From Desmodesmus armatus (Eukaryota; Chlorophyta; Chlorophyceae; Sphaeropleales; Scenedesmaceae): DNA of 64,000 bases. The notes below the pieces were generated by a model. That model did not search any database and was not told where the DNA came from. It was given only the letters and a program-made list of their open reading frames with translations. Made by a program: the position numbers and the translations under genes. This document shows, in pieces, positions 48,394 through 60,060 of the stretch. The stretch lies in assembly GCA_007449985.2 (NCBI GenBank), contig VIIQ02000026.1, positions 310,001 to 374,000 on the forward strand. The letters are read 5' to 3'. Each line of letters begins with the position of its first letter. The first letter of the stretch is position 1.

Positions 48394-50054
48394 ATGTCTT
48401 GCACAGCTGGTGGCCAGATCATGAACGAGACCCTGATGGAGGTTGAGCACACCCCTCCCGTGCACAAGCGCATCCTGGACATCCTGCCGGGTGTGTCTGG
48501 CGGTGTTGCGCGCATCATGGTGGGCCAGCCCTTCGACACCATCAAGACCCGCCTGCAGGTGCTGGGCAAGGGCACCATCGGTGCAGCAGGCATGCCCCCA
48601 GAGATGGTATACACCAGCGGCCTTGACGTCGTGCGCAAGATGGTGAGCGCTGTTTTTGGTGTGTTTTGGGGGCAGGGGGTCAACATTGAGCTGTGGCATA
48701 TTGTTTTTCGGGAGGGGTAATGTGAAGGTGTTCTCAAAAGGTATAAAGAAGCACACAGATGGTGCGACTCCAATGTGCCAAGGCAGGGGCAGGGGCTCGT
48801 CCAACACAAGGGCCCAACAGCATGCCAGCCACCCATCACCACGCCCCTGTACTTGCATGTTGCGACTTGCCACCCCAACAAGTCACCATCTTCTAAACAA
48901 GCCTCCCCCCGCCCCCCACCTGCCCCACCCCCGCAGGCCAAGGCTGAGGGTGCCCTGTCCCTGTACAAGGGTACCGTGGCCCCCCTCCTGGGCAACATGT
49001 TGCTGCTGGGCATCCACTTCCCCACCTTCCACAAGACCCGCGCGTACCTGGAGGCAGGTGACGCCCCCGGCACCTTTACACCCTGGAAGATCCTGGGCGC
49101 TGGTGCCGCTGCCGGTGCCGCAGGATCCGTGGTGTCATCACCCACTGAGCTGATCCGCACCAAGATGCAGATGGTGCGCAAGAACAACATCCTGGCCCAG
49201 ATCAAGGGTGCAGCAGCAGGCGGCCTCAACCCCGAGGAGAATTACAAGGGCAACTGGGACTGCGCCAAGAAGATCTTCAGGAACCACGGCCTGCGCGGCC
49301 TGTACTCCGGCTACGTCTCCACTCTGCTGCGTGACATGCAGGGCTATGCCTGGTTCTTCTTCGGCTACGAGGCCACCATCCACTACCTGGCAGGACCAGG
49401 CAAGACAAAGGCAGACCTGGACTACATGCAGGTGGGTGGAGGGGGCACTGCCTGGGCGGATAGAGAGACACAGGCTGTTGGCTGGGCTGGCGACCTGGGT
49501 GGCAGCAGGGCGTTACTGTTTGACCTGGGTGGGAGCAGGGTGGGCACGGTGGTGTTGTGAGCCGCACCGGCAGCAATGCAAACAGCAGCGGCAGGGATGG
49601 TGGCGCCTGTTTGTTGCCAAGTATGCTGTTGCGCACGATCATCGCTCTGGTTGTCTGTCGATTGAAATGATGTGATAAACGTCATATGCTGATTATCGCC
49701 TGCTCCTGTCCCTGCCTTTCCCGCCCCCAGGTGATGGCTGCTGGTGTGATGGCCGGCTTTGGTCTGTGGGGCTCCATGTTCCCCATCGACACCATCAAGT
49801 CCAAGATCCAGGCCGACAGCCTCAGCAAGCCCCAGTTCAAGGGCACCATTGACTGCATCCAGCGCAGCGTGCAGATTGAGGGCTATGGCGGCCTGTGGCG
49901 CGGCGTGACTGCAGCCCTGTGGCGTGCAATCCCCGTGAACGCAGCCATCTTCCTGGCAGTGGAGGGCACACGCCAGCTCATCGCAGACTCAGAGGAGACC
50001 GTGGACGCATTCGTCGCTCAAGTCAGCGGCCAGCAGCAGCAGGCAACACTCTAA
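48394..50054 (+). CDS. CCP1/CCP2-like mitochondrial carrier family protein, copy B
   Basis: CDS join(48394..48642, 48937..49431, 49731..50054), 355 residues, ending in TAA. The predicted protein matches copy A at every position I compared, while the DNA has scattered synonymous differences. It has the three carrier signatures and CCP-type blocks described for copy A. The second intron holds two copies of a ~28-bp unit (GACCTGGGTGG-CAGCAGGG type, 49494-49550), one likely reason for intron divergence. In Chlamydomonas, CCP1 and CCP2 are also near-identical duplicates induced by low CO2. A matching role in the carbon-concentrating response is inferred. The shared upstream arms suggest both copies respond to the same signal. 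Confidence 0.92.
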
Positions 50055-51256
50055 GCACTGCGCTGTTGGGGGTGTTGTCTGTTGTCTCTGTCTGACACCA
50101 GAGTTCAGCAGCTTGTGACCTAGCTGCCGCAAACACAGCAGCTGTGCGTTTGTAGCATCCACATGCATGTGTTGTTCTTGGTATGATCCATGGTTGCGTG
50201 AGAGGTGTGCTTCAGTCATCTCTTTCCCTGTACAAGTAGTCTCTTGAGCGTCCTGCAGCAGCAGGGTTGTGTTTGAGTGTGCAATGAGGCAACGACAAGA
50301 AAGCTGCCTCTGCTGTTTTTTTCATGGGGAACCTGTTGTTCACCCACAGCGCATGCTGAGTTTGGCAGCCCCCTGGTTCTTTCGGCATGTGAGTTGTGCT
50401 GACTAGGCTGCTGCTCACCCAGCAGCCCTCCTGCATCCCCCAGATGCACTTCACTGCATCCTCTGGATGCCCCAGCTTGACAATATGAGCCGAATGTTTT
50501 TGATGTCACATTTGTGACGTTGTGAATGACTGTTTCTTTCTGTCGCTCTTGCCCACAGGCAAGGCCAGTGTGCGCGTTGTCCACATTGTGGCTTTCGCCT
50601 GTTTGTCTGCACGAGTGAAGTGCCTGTGATGCCACCCGTTGTGGCCAAGCCATGAGAAGAGATGAGAGTGGTTTGTGAGCAGGTTGCTTCTGGAGTGCCT
50701 GTTTGAGTGCTGTTCTGACGAGCGGCCGTTCGGTTGGGCTGCTTAGTTTGTGAGGTGGCATGTACGTGCATGCCAGCACATGCGACAGTCCCATGCTGAT
50801 TGATTGACTGATTGCCCGTGTGTAATCTGACGCATGACTGACTGATGGGTATGTGACTGGTGTAGTGGTCATTGCAGCCTGCAGTCAAGACTGTGCATTT
50901 GTTGCAGCACAGCAGACATGCATTCAGCCATGCTGGAAAGTGCTGATGCTGAATGTACACATACTTACATTCCTACATACATCCAACCAGACTGCAGGCA
51001 CAACTATGCATGCAGTGTGCCCTTGCTGCAACGCCTCCCAGCAACCTGTGCAATACTAGTATAGGCCTGCAAGGAAGGCAACTGGTGACCCTCATGCATT
51101 TCACGTGGCATCACACCAGCACAGCAAACCACACAGTTACAGGCAACAAAGGTTGGCAGAATACACCCTCCCATACTCTGCCAAACAAAAGGAGCATCAT
51201 CTCCCAACATCTCTTGAGTACCAGAAGCAAACATACACCATCTAACAGTCAATATC
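50055..51256. other. Convergent 3' region between CCP-B and the GST gene
   Basis: No gene recognised. A plus-strand TGTAA at 50821-50825 could end CCP-B transcripts with a ~770-nt 3' UTR. The minus-strand TGTAA at 51137-51141 fits the GST gene. Confidence 0.45.
51137..51141 (-). terminator. Probable poly(A) signal TGTAA of the GST gene
   Basis: TTACA on the plus strand, 116 nt beyond the GST stop at 51257. Confidence 0.45.
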
Positions 51257-53323
51257 TCAGCTGCTCAGCTTGGAGTGCAGCCACTCCTGTGCAGCAGGCC
51301 TCAACTCCTCCAAGACCTGCACCACAGCAGGCTCCTCACTCAAAGCTGCATGCCAGGCAGCCACCCTGGTGAGCCCTAGCCCCTCAAAACCCAGCTCACC
51401 AAGGCCCAGCACTGGAAACAGCAGCTGGGCATACAGCAGCAGCGCTGGGTAGCCGCAGTCTGCAAGGCTGAGGGTGTTGCTGACTGCCAGCCTGGCACCT
51501 GGGTGCAGCAGGTGTTGGTCGAGATGCCGCAGGTGCTGCACAAACTCACTCCCTGCGGCTGAAACAGCAGCGGGGCTGCGAGTGTGTTGCACCACCTGTA
51601 GCAACATGGCAGGTAGCAGCAGCATGATGGTCTCTGCTGCCACCGGCAGGCTGCTTTGCTTCCCATGCACTAGTGCCCTGCTTCAAATTAGCAAGTTACT
51701 GCTGCGCCGTGCCTGCAGTACCGCCGTGACACATGCATTGACCCAAGTTGCTGGCGTCTGCCTATACAGCCATGATGCTGTCAACTAGGGGTAGCCATCC
51801 ATGGATGCTGGCAGCCGCTGCCTATGCTAGGATGGCTACCCAGGCCCACAAGCTTTCAGCTGCCAGTCCGGTAGCTGCCAACAGACACACCTGAGGATAA
51901 AGCTTGCGCAGAGCTGGCTCTAGATAGAGGTCATGGAACCTCGATATCAAGCGGGCCTGTACCGCAGCGAGCAGAATGAACAGCAGCAAACACAGAACTG
52001 GACCCCAGGCAGCTGCTGTCATGGCTGGTGGCTATAAGACACTTCAGCCAGGAGCAAGTTCACCGGTGGTGCACGCATGCCTTGCTACCCAAAGTCGCCT
52101 CAGCTCTCAGCACTGCTGGCACAGCATGCACAGCGCTCCCACAATTGCAGAGACCAAGCAAGCTGGCATCGTTATGTTATCACCACCACCCATGGTATCT
52201 CCACAAGCCCCAACGCGTGCTGCCAGGAACTGCTGCAGCACATGGGTTGTGACCCTGATCAGGGCACATCACCCAGCTGAGCCTGATGGTTTAAGCTTGT
52301 GCCAAGTTTGCCGTCAGGGGCTGTGCAGCTCTTGTGACATGTTTATCCCTGTGTGTTGCTGCTCTGGTGCAGCTCACTTTGGCTCTCAGCAGGTGCTGCT
52401 GCGGCAGCATTGGTGGGTCTGGGAAGGCTTCCTCCAGGTACTCATTTATGACCTCCGACTCATACAGCACCACCTGCACATTGGCACCATCACTAGTTGA
52501 TGGATATGATGTGATACGCATACAGCCAGTACCACCCAGCTTGAGTTGCCGTCACAGTTGCAGGGAGTCCGCACTGTCTTTGCTGGCAATGAGGACGCTG
52601 TGCTGGGCCCCTGCGCTACAGTATTCCTTGCATGCACTTGGCGAGCATCCTCCAACAGAATTGTGTTCAGCACATGTACAGTCGTAGCAGTGAAGTCAGA
52701 GCGGGCCCTGGAGCCCTGCGGTGCTACATACATGCGCCACTTGGTGGCCATGCTCACCTCATCCAATCCGGCCGCTGCACCTTCGGCTGCGGCAGCTGCT
52801 GCTGCAGCAGCAGCGTGTGGTGCCTGAAGCTGGCCTGGCTGGGCCTTGGGGGTGCGCACTATGAGTGCCGGGATCTTCCCCAATGGCACACGCTGTTGAA
52901 AGTCAGGGCTGGTGCTACCAGTACCACAGGGCTTGGCTGTGGCATATGAGGGGTCATGAAATGGCAATGGTCAGGCCTCAACATGGGAGTTGCGAGGAGG
53001 GATTCGTTAGGCGGCTACACTCTGCGGCGCATCCAGTCATGTACCTGGTAGTGCCTGCCAGCTGAGTCGTTTGTGGTGCAGCACCACCTTCACCTGCGCA
53101 ACAGTGGTGGGGCAGGTATAGAAGGCATGCGCAATGGCACGATGGTGGGTCAGATAGCTTGCACTGGACTTGGGAGTGTGACTGAACAGACCAGGCTGCT
53201 GTTAAAGGGATCTTGGAAAAACAAATAGGCGAGAATAACAACACTTACTTTGGCACAGTACTCGCTGTGGGGGTCATCAAACAACAGCAGCTGCGCATGC
53301 GGGGACTGAGTCAGTTGGGCCAT
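51257..53323 (-). CDS. Glutathione S-transferase family protein (Cys-type, omega/DHAR-like)
   Basis: CDS complement(51257..51595, 51891..51956, 52378..52473, 52758..52936, 53045..53093, 53249..53323), 267 residues, phases consistent. The thioredoxin-fold N-domain starts LLLFDDPHSEYCAKVKVVLHHK, with a Cys where Cys-type GSTs carry the catalytic residue. It continues with VPLGKIPALIV, the cis-Pro motif, then the glutathione-binding ESEVINEYLEEAFPDPPMLP. The C-terminal helical domain follows (ISRFHDLYLEP; ARLAVSNTLSLADCGYPALLLYAQLLFPVLG). These enzymes conjugate or reduce with glutathione in detoxification and redox control. An Ala run (AAAAAAAAAAEGAAAG) is inserted in the N-domain loop. The class is uncertain. 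It is divergent from the membrane-protein gene at 53652. Confidence 0.88.
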
Positions 53324-53651
53324 CCAGTCACCACTGAGTGGTGATGAGGGGTGCTGTTACTCTGCGCTGAAATGAGTAGCAATAGCCAAAGGTTGCTGGA
53401 ACTGAGGCCTGCATTAATGGATCAAAGCTCATAAACGTACCACTCTTTCCTGGGGCTTAGGTTCAGGGCTCAGCTGTAGCAACAAACTGACTTTGTTCAG
53501 ACTTTGTTCAGACAGCTGCGTTTTGCCTTGCAGCAAAAGATATGCATCGGCAGATGAAAGTGTGGTCTTCTTCGATGAAGTTCTTTTGTTGAGTTCATCA
53601 CTCCTTCAATCCCAGTCAACTCCCACCACAACTCCTACAACCAACGTTGAC
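53324..53651. promoter_or_regulatory. Short divergent promoter region, GST gene and membrane-protein gene
   Basis: Only 328 bp separate the two chosen ATGs. An 11-bp direct repeat (ACTTTGTTCAG) occurs at about 53490-53511. The region also stays open in frame with the downstream gene from 53493 but has no earlier in-frame ATG. The call is from layout. Confidence 0.4.
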
Positions 53652-54209
53652 ATGCTGTCTACTGGCCGCAATGCGCTTGGTGTGCACAAGCGAGTCAAAA
53701 GCGCAAGACGTTACAACGTGGCAGTCTCAGCACGCCCTGGGCACCAGCGTGCGCATCAGCAGGAGCCCCAGCAGCAAGTCCACAACAGCAGCAGACCAGA
53801 TGCTAGAGAGGATGCAGCAGGACAGCAACTGGAGAGGTCTAACATGCCGAAAGCAGCGTCTGAAAGTCCCCCACAGCCATCAGCAAAACGTGCAGCAGCA
53901 GGCAGCAGGCCGCTCAGGCCGCTGCTCAGGATGGTCCCAGTCAGGGTACCCTTGAAGTCTGCACTGCCTGTGCTACGCACGGTGCGCTTTGCGGAGCGGC
54001 GGCTTGAGGCAGATGTGCTGACGATAGCCACCACTGTCATGCTGGTTGTGGGCTACATCATCTGGGATCGGGGTGTAGAGGAGCTGTTGGACAATATCTT
54101 TGGCGAGGGTCCCACAGGCAGTGTGTTTTGTATCCTGATGGGCCTGGGTCTGGTTTCATTGGTGCGCTTTGCAGCAGGGAGCAAGATTCTCAAGATCTTC
54201 TCAGTTTGA
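53652..54209 (+). CDS. Unknown small membrane protein with a probable plastid transit peptide
   Basis: Single exon from the first in-frame ATG, 185 residues. I recognise no family. The first ~30 residues are basic and Ser/Ala-rich with VAVSARPG, like green-algal chloroplast transit peptides. Residues ~35-100 are Gln/Pro/Ser-rich and look disordered. Two hydrophobic helices follow: LTIATTVMLVVGYIIW (~122-137) and SVFCILMGLGLVSLVRFAAG (~156-175), joined by the acidic loop DRGVEELLDNIFGEGP. The short C-terminus ends KILKIFSV. The contrast between a disordered front and a clean two-helix hairpin argues that it is real. A 5' exon joining upstream of 53652 is possible. Confidence 0.6.
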   Translation: MLSTGRNALGVHKRVKSARRYNVAVSARPGHQRAHQQEPQQQVHNSSRPDAREDAAGQQLERSNMPKAASESPPQPSAKRAAAGSRPLRPLLRMVPVRVPLKSALPVLRTVRFAERRLEADVLTIATTVMLVVGYIIWDRGVEELLDNIFGEGPTGSVFCILMGLGLVSLVRFAAGSKILKIFSV

Positions 54210-55829
54210 ACAGTGTGAGCTGTGGGGATAGCAGCGAGGGTGCACCTGCAGTTGCCCTGGCAGGGGTCATGTCGCCCTGTGTGGCAGGCCGATCACCAAA
54301 TTGCCATAGGGTCAGCAAGTCAGTCAATAGTTGGTTGCCTATGCATACACCACATGGCACCATGCACTGCTAAGATATTCCTGGCCTCACCCCTGCCATG
54401 GCAGTAGGGGCTGATTGTGACCTGTGTCATCGGCAGACCTTGTCTTTGGTGCCCAAGCCCGGCAGCTCGTCGCACAGCTGCATTTTCCTTGGCAGAGCAC
54501 TCACGCATCAGTGTTGCCCCGACTGTTTCACAATCACTGCTTTGCTCTTTGGGGCTGCATGGTTGCAACATGCAGAGTAGTAGGTTCAACTGTTTCAGAA
54601 GCAATTGTTGATGACGGCGTCTGCTGAGCATGCGTGACATATTTTGAGCTGCTTGTAGGATCAAAGGGCATGCCCGTGGTGTTGTGTTGTGTTGGTGCGG
54701 GACGGGCGGCCCCAGTGGAATGGGTGTGCTTACAGAGGCTGCTGTGCAGGCGGCGGGGTGTGCAGTGGTGTTCTTTTGGCTTTTCTGTTGCTGCAGGCAC
54801 CTTGTTGAGAGCGCATCTGCATGTTTGGACTGCGTGCATGCATTGTGGGTTCATAGTTGAGAGGGGCCACAGCCTGGCAATGCCCTGGAGGCATGGAGAG
54901 TGAGATTTGGATGAGAGTGCACACACTGCTGGTGTGATTGTATTATTCTGGCACTTTCAGCTTGTTGGCAAATTGTTTTTGCATAGGCACATTGGTTGTT
55001 GGTGATCTCTCTGTTGGCCTGTTGAGTGGTTTTCAGGTGCACGGCTGGTTCAGTTGTGTTGTGGGTTGATTGTGTGAGGTGGGCAAAAAGCAGGATCCTG
55101 GAAGCCGACAGATGCATCACCATCAAGACACTGTGGCAGCAGTTGCACTGCTTTCTTTGGTGAGAGCTATGCCCTTGTACAGATGAGGGCGCCTGCCCTA
55201 GTTGCAGCAGTGCAGTGCACCTTATCAGCATGTATCAGCACCTGCATCGCAATGTGCTGCCGCGAGCGGGGGAGCTGAGCTGCCGCCTTTGTAGAGGTAG
55301 CTCGGCACAACACTCACTGCCAAGGTTTCATCCACTTCATGCATGTGCGTGTTGATTTAACGGCTGGGCGGGTGATCAGATTTTGATCGCCCTCACCACC
55401 GACTTTGGCAGGCTCTTGGGGCACCGTCTTGAGCCCTTGGCTTGCTGGCTAGTGCCGAGGTCTGGGACTCTGTCCCCAATTGCTGTACTGTATTGTACTG
55501 TACTGTAATAATACTGTGATGCTTGCCATACATATGTACTGCACCACTGCTGAACTAGCTGCTAACAATTGAGGATCAGTCACAATTCCAGACCATGGGT
55601 GCCGTCACCATGATAGTGGCTATTACCTTCCAGCGCAGCATGTTCGTATACTGGCCAGCAGCAAGGCCTGCCAGCAGCCAAAGGCCTGGGCTGTGTCAAC
55701 AAAAAACAAACTCAGGTGCTGCCTGGTGCTTGCAAGCACACCCCCAAGAAGCCCCTCTTTTGCACCAAATTGTGCGCACGCAAGAGACGGCCGAAAAAAC
55801 CACAGGATGATTTCATTCAGCCAGGCTGT
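54210..55829. other. Convergent 3' region, no gene recognised
   Basis: About 1.6 kb between the membrane-protein stop and the methyltransferase stop. A TACTG-rich stretch at 55485-55515 includes a plus-strand TGTAA (55504-55508), a possible distal poly(A) signal. No supported exon. Confidence 0.4.
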
Positions 55830-58103
55830 TCAGCTGTGCACCGCCTGAATGCGCCCTGCATGCAGTCTGTCTTTGGTAAACAAGACGCCTCTACTGCACA
55901 AAGCCTGGCCACAACGGCAGACGCAGCTGCTTACAGCCGCATCCACAGCCAGGGCACCAAGTGCCCTCTCAACCTTGTCAACACAAGTATTGTTGTGCTG
56001 CAACTGCACATCGTCCACACCAGCTTTTGGATGGTCGCCACAGGTGGCTGCTGGTGCTGTTGGCAGGCCTACCAGCAGGTCATTCTTGGCCATGCTGTCA
56101 GCCTGCAGCACCTTGAACAGCCCCACAGCATAGCCAGCCTCCGCAGCTGCCACACAGCGGTCCAACTCCACAAACCTGCACATCAGCCAGTTGACAGACC
56201 GGCATTCAGCGACATAGCACCATAAGAGCCTTCGTATCTGGTTGTCAGGCATGACAGCATGCCTGGGCAAGGAGCATCACAAGCACATGCAAACCAGAAC
56301 AACTGCAAACCAGAAAGCAATGCACATGCATGGCGCTTGGGTGGCGCATGGGGCCCGACAGCTGCACAAAACGTTTTGCCCACAACCACCACTTGCAGCC
56401 ACCCCTATCATAGAATGATCATAGCATGATGCCACGAATGCGGCCAAGCTCTGGCAACCAACATACATTATGCTGATACCTACAGGCCCCGAGCCAGGCT
56501 ATGGAGAGGCTGAGTACAGTGCTTGGAGGCTACGCAGTAGGCTCACCGTTTGCATGCATCAGCCACACATGCCCGCTGCTGCAGTGCCGCCGCCAGCTCT
56601 GCTCTGTCAGCCGGGGCATGTGACATGTCAGCAACCTTGGCCATGATGCGGAAGTGCCGCTCAGCATCAGGCAGTTGACCCAGCAGCCAGTCACTGCGGG
56701 GGTGACGCAGCCTGGGGGCACCCGCAGCACCTGCAGGATGCTGCTCCTGCTCAGCAGAACTCAAACCTGACGACAGCCTGGGAGCACCCGCAGCACCTGC
56801 AGCATCTGTGAGGTGCTGCTCCTGCTCAGCACAGGGTTTATCTGATGGCAGCTGCATCTCTGACTGATCAGCACAAGCTGGGTTTGACTTCAGCTGCGGT
56901 TTTGAGTCCGGGTTGTGACCGTTGTGCTGCTGCGGGTGCAACGCTGGTGTCTGCTGTGGCCTCATGTGCACTGGCATATCGCCTGGCTGTGAGGGGGTCC
57001 ACACGATGCTGCTGCTGTGGAAGGAACTGCCGCCTGTCAGGGAGAACCGCAGCTTGCCTGCAAGGGGTAACAGATACACAGTCAACAGGCAGCCTGTCAG
57101 CGGTTCTCATTGTCACCTTGCATCTGCTGGTACCTAAGATCTGACCTCAGCACACGCACGATGACGCAGATGGTGCGGCATCAGCAGGTCTTTTGTTTGC
57201 CCAAAGACACTGGGTACTGTCAGAGCCTGGGGTGCTCTGCAGTGTGTCATTGCACCTGCCCCAACCCAGCTTGATGTGCAGCCGAGCATGAGACACAGTC
57301 AAGGGTTGTGTTGCGGGTGGTCATGCCGTGCACAGTGCTGTTCACCATGCATCTGCTGTCCACTCAGCGCAACCAGGCTGGTGTGACTCACCAACACAGC
57401 ACGGGCTGACGACAAATGCTGCGCCCTGGTCAACACACATCTGCAGCAACAGGCACACATGGCAGCAGGTGCCAGATGCTAAGCTTGTGCAACGCTCACT
57501 GTCGCAGCCGGTCCCAACTCAAGCACTGGCAGTGCGGCTGGTAGGGGCCAAGCCCTATCAGAGCTTTTCATGACCCACCCAGTCTGGCAGTTCTGCTTGA
57601 ACAACCTGTGCATGAGGGTTTCAACCGATGGATTAGTGCTGCCAGTCTAGCTCAGCCCCTGCAGTGCATGCCATGCTGTGCAATGCGCACCACTAGACTT
57701 GGCTGTAATGCTGCCATGCCTCACCAAAGCAAATGCCCCATCCACCAACCAACTTGAGGAGGCCCCCAAACCATCAAGTGCTGAGGTGCAAGCAGAAATC
57801 ATTCTAAAGGCCAGCCCACCTGCAGCACATGATCTGTGGCGTTGCCGCATGCATGCAGCGCCAACCCCACATCAAACGGCTGCCTGTACTGCTCTATCAT
57901 GCCTGCAAACACAGACACGTTGGCTAGCCCAGCAGCTGCGGCCCGCTGTTGCAGCAGCTGCAGTGCTGCTGGCTTCATGTCAACGCCAGTGAAGCGGCAG
58001 CCAGGCAGCAGGGCAGCTAAAGGCAGCAGCAGGTTGCCGCTGCCACAGCCAAAGTCAACAACATGCAGGCTGATGGGTGCAGGCGACGGCACCTCCTGCC
58101 GTG

Positions 58104-58135
<32 letters not shown>

Positions 58136-59411
58136 GGTTGTAAGTGCGCGTGACTGTCTGCGCTATTATGCTGCTGCTGTGCTGGTGGCGGCAGCGGCGG
58201 CAACTGCTGCGGCTGCTCAAACTGTGGCTGCTGCTGCTGCTGCCGCCGTGAGAAGTGTTGACATGCATCTGCATGGTCTGCCTGCGCACAGCTGCTGCCC
58301 ATCTGCTGCTGGTGTGGGCTGGTTGCAGGCTGGTCCTGACAAGCCTTCAGCTGCTGCTGCTGCCCTGCTGGTCCAAGGCCTGGTATGCTGTGTCCTGCTG
58401 CTTCCAGCAGGGGCTGCAGCACCAGCAGGAAGCTCTCAACCTGAGGCGAAAAAGGAAGGGGAAAAAACAAAAAGCAGTACAGTACAGTACAGTACAGTGA
58501 TGGTGGACAGAGTCCCAACCTCGGCACTAGCCAGCCAGCTAAGGGCTCATGAGGGTGCCCAGAGGGCCTACTGACGTACCCCAGTCTCTCAGGTCAGGTG
58601 TGAGGGCCGACCATGCAGACAAGTGTCACAAGTAGTACTGGTTGCTGCTCACCCTGCTGTGCAGTGTCCTGCTGAGATGCAATGGCCGTTTGCAAGCCTG
58701 GCCCAGACGCATGGTGACGTCCATGAGACACATAACATCCTGGCCCACCCCGCCACACACGTATGCACGATACTTTCTTACTCCACAGGCTGTGCAGTCA
58801 GAACCTCCACTGTGGCTGTGGCCTGTTGATGCAGGCTGACAGCAATGTGCCAGTAACAAGCCCTACAGGCGGACTGCAGAGGCTGCTATGTAATCCTCCC
58901 TTCACCGACCCACTGTTGCCTAGTGTCTTGCGACCCAGCAGCCCACCTGTGCCCTCTTCCTTGCTACCCGTGCCTGCACCTTGTGCGGGTCCACAGGCCG
59001 TTTGGCTGGCTTGTAAGCCGCCTTCTTGCGTGTGCTGACTCCCATCCCTGTGCTGTCTGCATCTACTGCTGCAGGAAGAGCTGACCAGTCCAGCACAGCA
59101 GCGCAGCTGCTGAGGTGTGTGCTGCTGTCACCGTGTGTGCTGCTGTTGCAGAAAGCTGTCACTGCTGGGGTGACCTCCAAGGGGGGTGCTATAGCTGCCA
59201 ACACTGCTTGGATCTCATCCAATTGGCTTGCAATGGTGGGTTTGGTTGTTGTCTTGTGGCTTGTGTTGGTCCCCTGCACACCACCAAGTGGTTGGTCATA
59301 ATAATCAGTGTTGCTGCTGCTATCTTGCTGCTGCTGGCTGTGGTGTGCAACTGCTGAAAGCCCGGCAACACACCTGCTCCTGGTGAAGCCCTCCACGGGA
59401 TTCAGGACCAA
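55830..59411 (-). CDS. SAM-dependent methyltransferase, Methyltransf_32 (GSTCD-like) type
   Basis: CDS complement(55830..56175, 56547..57057, 57392..57440, 57820..58440, 58947..59411), 663 residues, phases consistent. Exon 1 ends KVQARVARKRAQ and exon 2 starts VESFLLVLQPLLEAAG, giving the conserved helix before the fold. Motif I is HVVDFGCGSGNLLLPLAALLP with a downstream acidic VDMKP. Then come FDVGLALHACGNATDHVLQ and, across two introns, GAAFVVSPCCVGKL. The ALHACG...ATD...PCC order is typical of Methyltransf_32 proteins such as the methyltransferase part of GSTCD. The substrate is unknown. Long Gln-rich inserts sit before motif I and in exon 4. The last exon (RFVELDRCVAAAEAGYAVGLFKV...) ends in a Cys-rich tail (CVCRCGQALC) that I do not recognise. 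Confidence 0.8.
58105..58134. repeat. (CTG)10 microsatellite, poly-Gln in the methyltransferase
   Basis: Ten CTG units on the plus strand read as CAG on the coding strand and give ten Gln in exon 2 of the methyltransferase gene. Length variation is likely. Confidence 0.9.
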
Positions 59412-60060
59412 GAACTGCTGAAGCCTGTCGGGTGTGGTCTGTCATTGTTGCTCCAGCAGAGAACTGTGGCGGTGATCAGTTGGTGATCAGTGCAGACTGT
59501 ACAGCAAGAAGACAGCAAGGTCGAGGAGATGTTTTGAAAACCTGCCCACTTAGAACGAGGAAGTTTTAAACAAATGCGACTGTATGGGGTGTCGTATCGC
59601 TCATGTTGCTATAGGCGTGTTTTCACTGATCACCATGGCATGCACATGTACAAGAAAGTGACTGTACATAGTGTACCCATGAGATGTGCATGCAGCAGTG
59701 CCTAATCATTCATTTTTGTATTTTCAACTTTCTGCACAGGTGACATGTTGAGGGGGTTGCCATTGACTGCGAAGCCACAAAGAAAAAGTGACCAGCTGTC
59801 TGTAAACCCTCTTGATTGGTATCTACAGCACAACCTTGCCACTGGACAGACACTACTTCAAGTTCTTTGCAAAGTCGTACAGACACTACTTGGGCCCCTC
59901 CAGCCAGTTGGGCAAGAATGCTGGGTCTGTCAATGTCATGCCAGTTTGTTGTGTGCCAACTGCTCTGCTGGGAGCTGATGGCTGTGTATGCATGATTCTG
60001 GTCGGCCCTGTCTCAGCCTCCCTTACTGTGCTGAATGTATGTGTGTTGCCAGCTAAGCCT
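59412..60060. other. Upstream of methyltransferase; isolated exon-like stretch at ~59835-59925
   Basis: After TATCTACAG at 59820-59828, a plus-strand frame reads TTLPLDRHYFKFFAKSYRHYLG and then a short SSQLGKNAG tail before GTCTGTC. Codon use looks coding-like, but no partner exon or family was found. Otherwise this should hold the methyltransferase promoter. Confidence 0.25.

Larger units (their letters stand above)
45493..50054. repeat. Large inverted duplication carrying two CCP-like genes head to head
   Basis: The two carrier genes and their 5' flanks are reverse complements around a centre near 47800. Exon lengths match exactly (249, 495 and 324 nt). Intron 1 is partly conserved with indels, and intron 2 is more diverged. 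Arms at about 47625-47729 and 47870-47980 are near-identical, with only a few mismatches over the first 100 bp. They flank a unique 140-bp spacer. Confidence 0.92.

Noticed and set aside
57560..57600. Short exon candidate in the methyltransferase gene
   Set aside because: Joining 57820 to 57440 directly gives the family motif CG-ATD...GAAFVVSPCC, so the insert is not needed.
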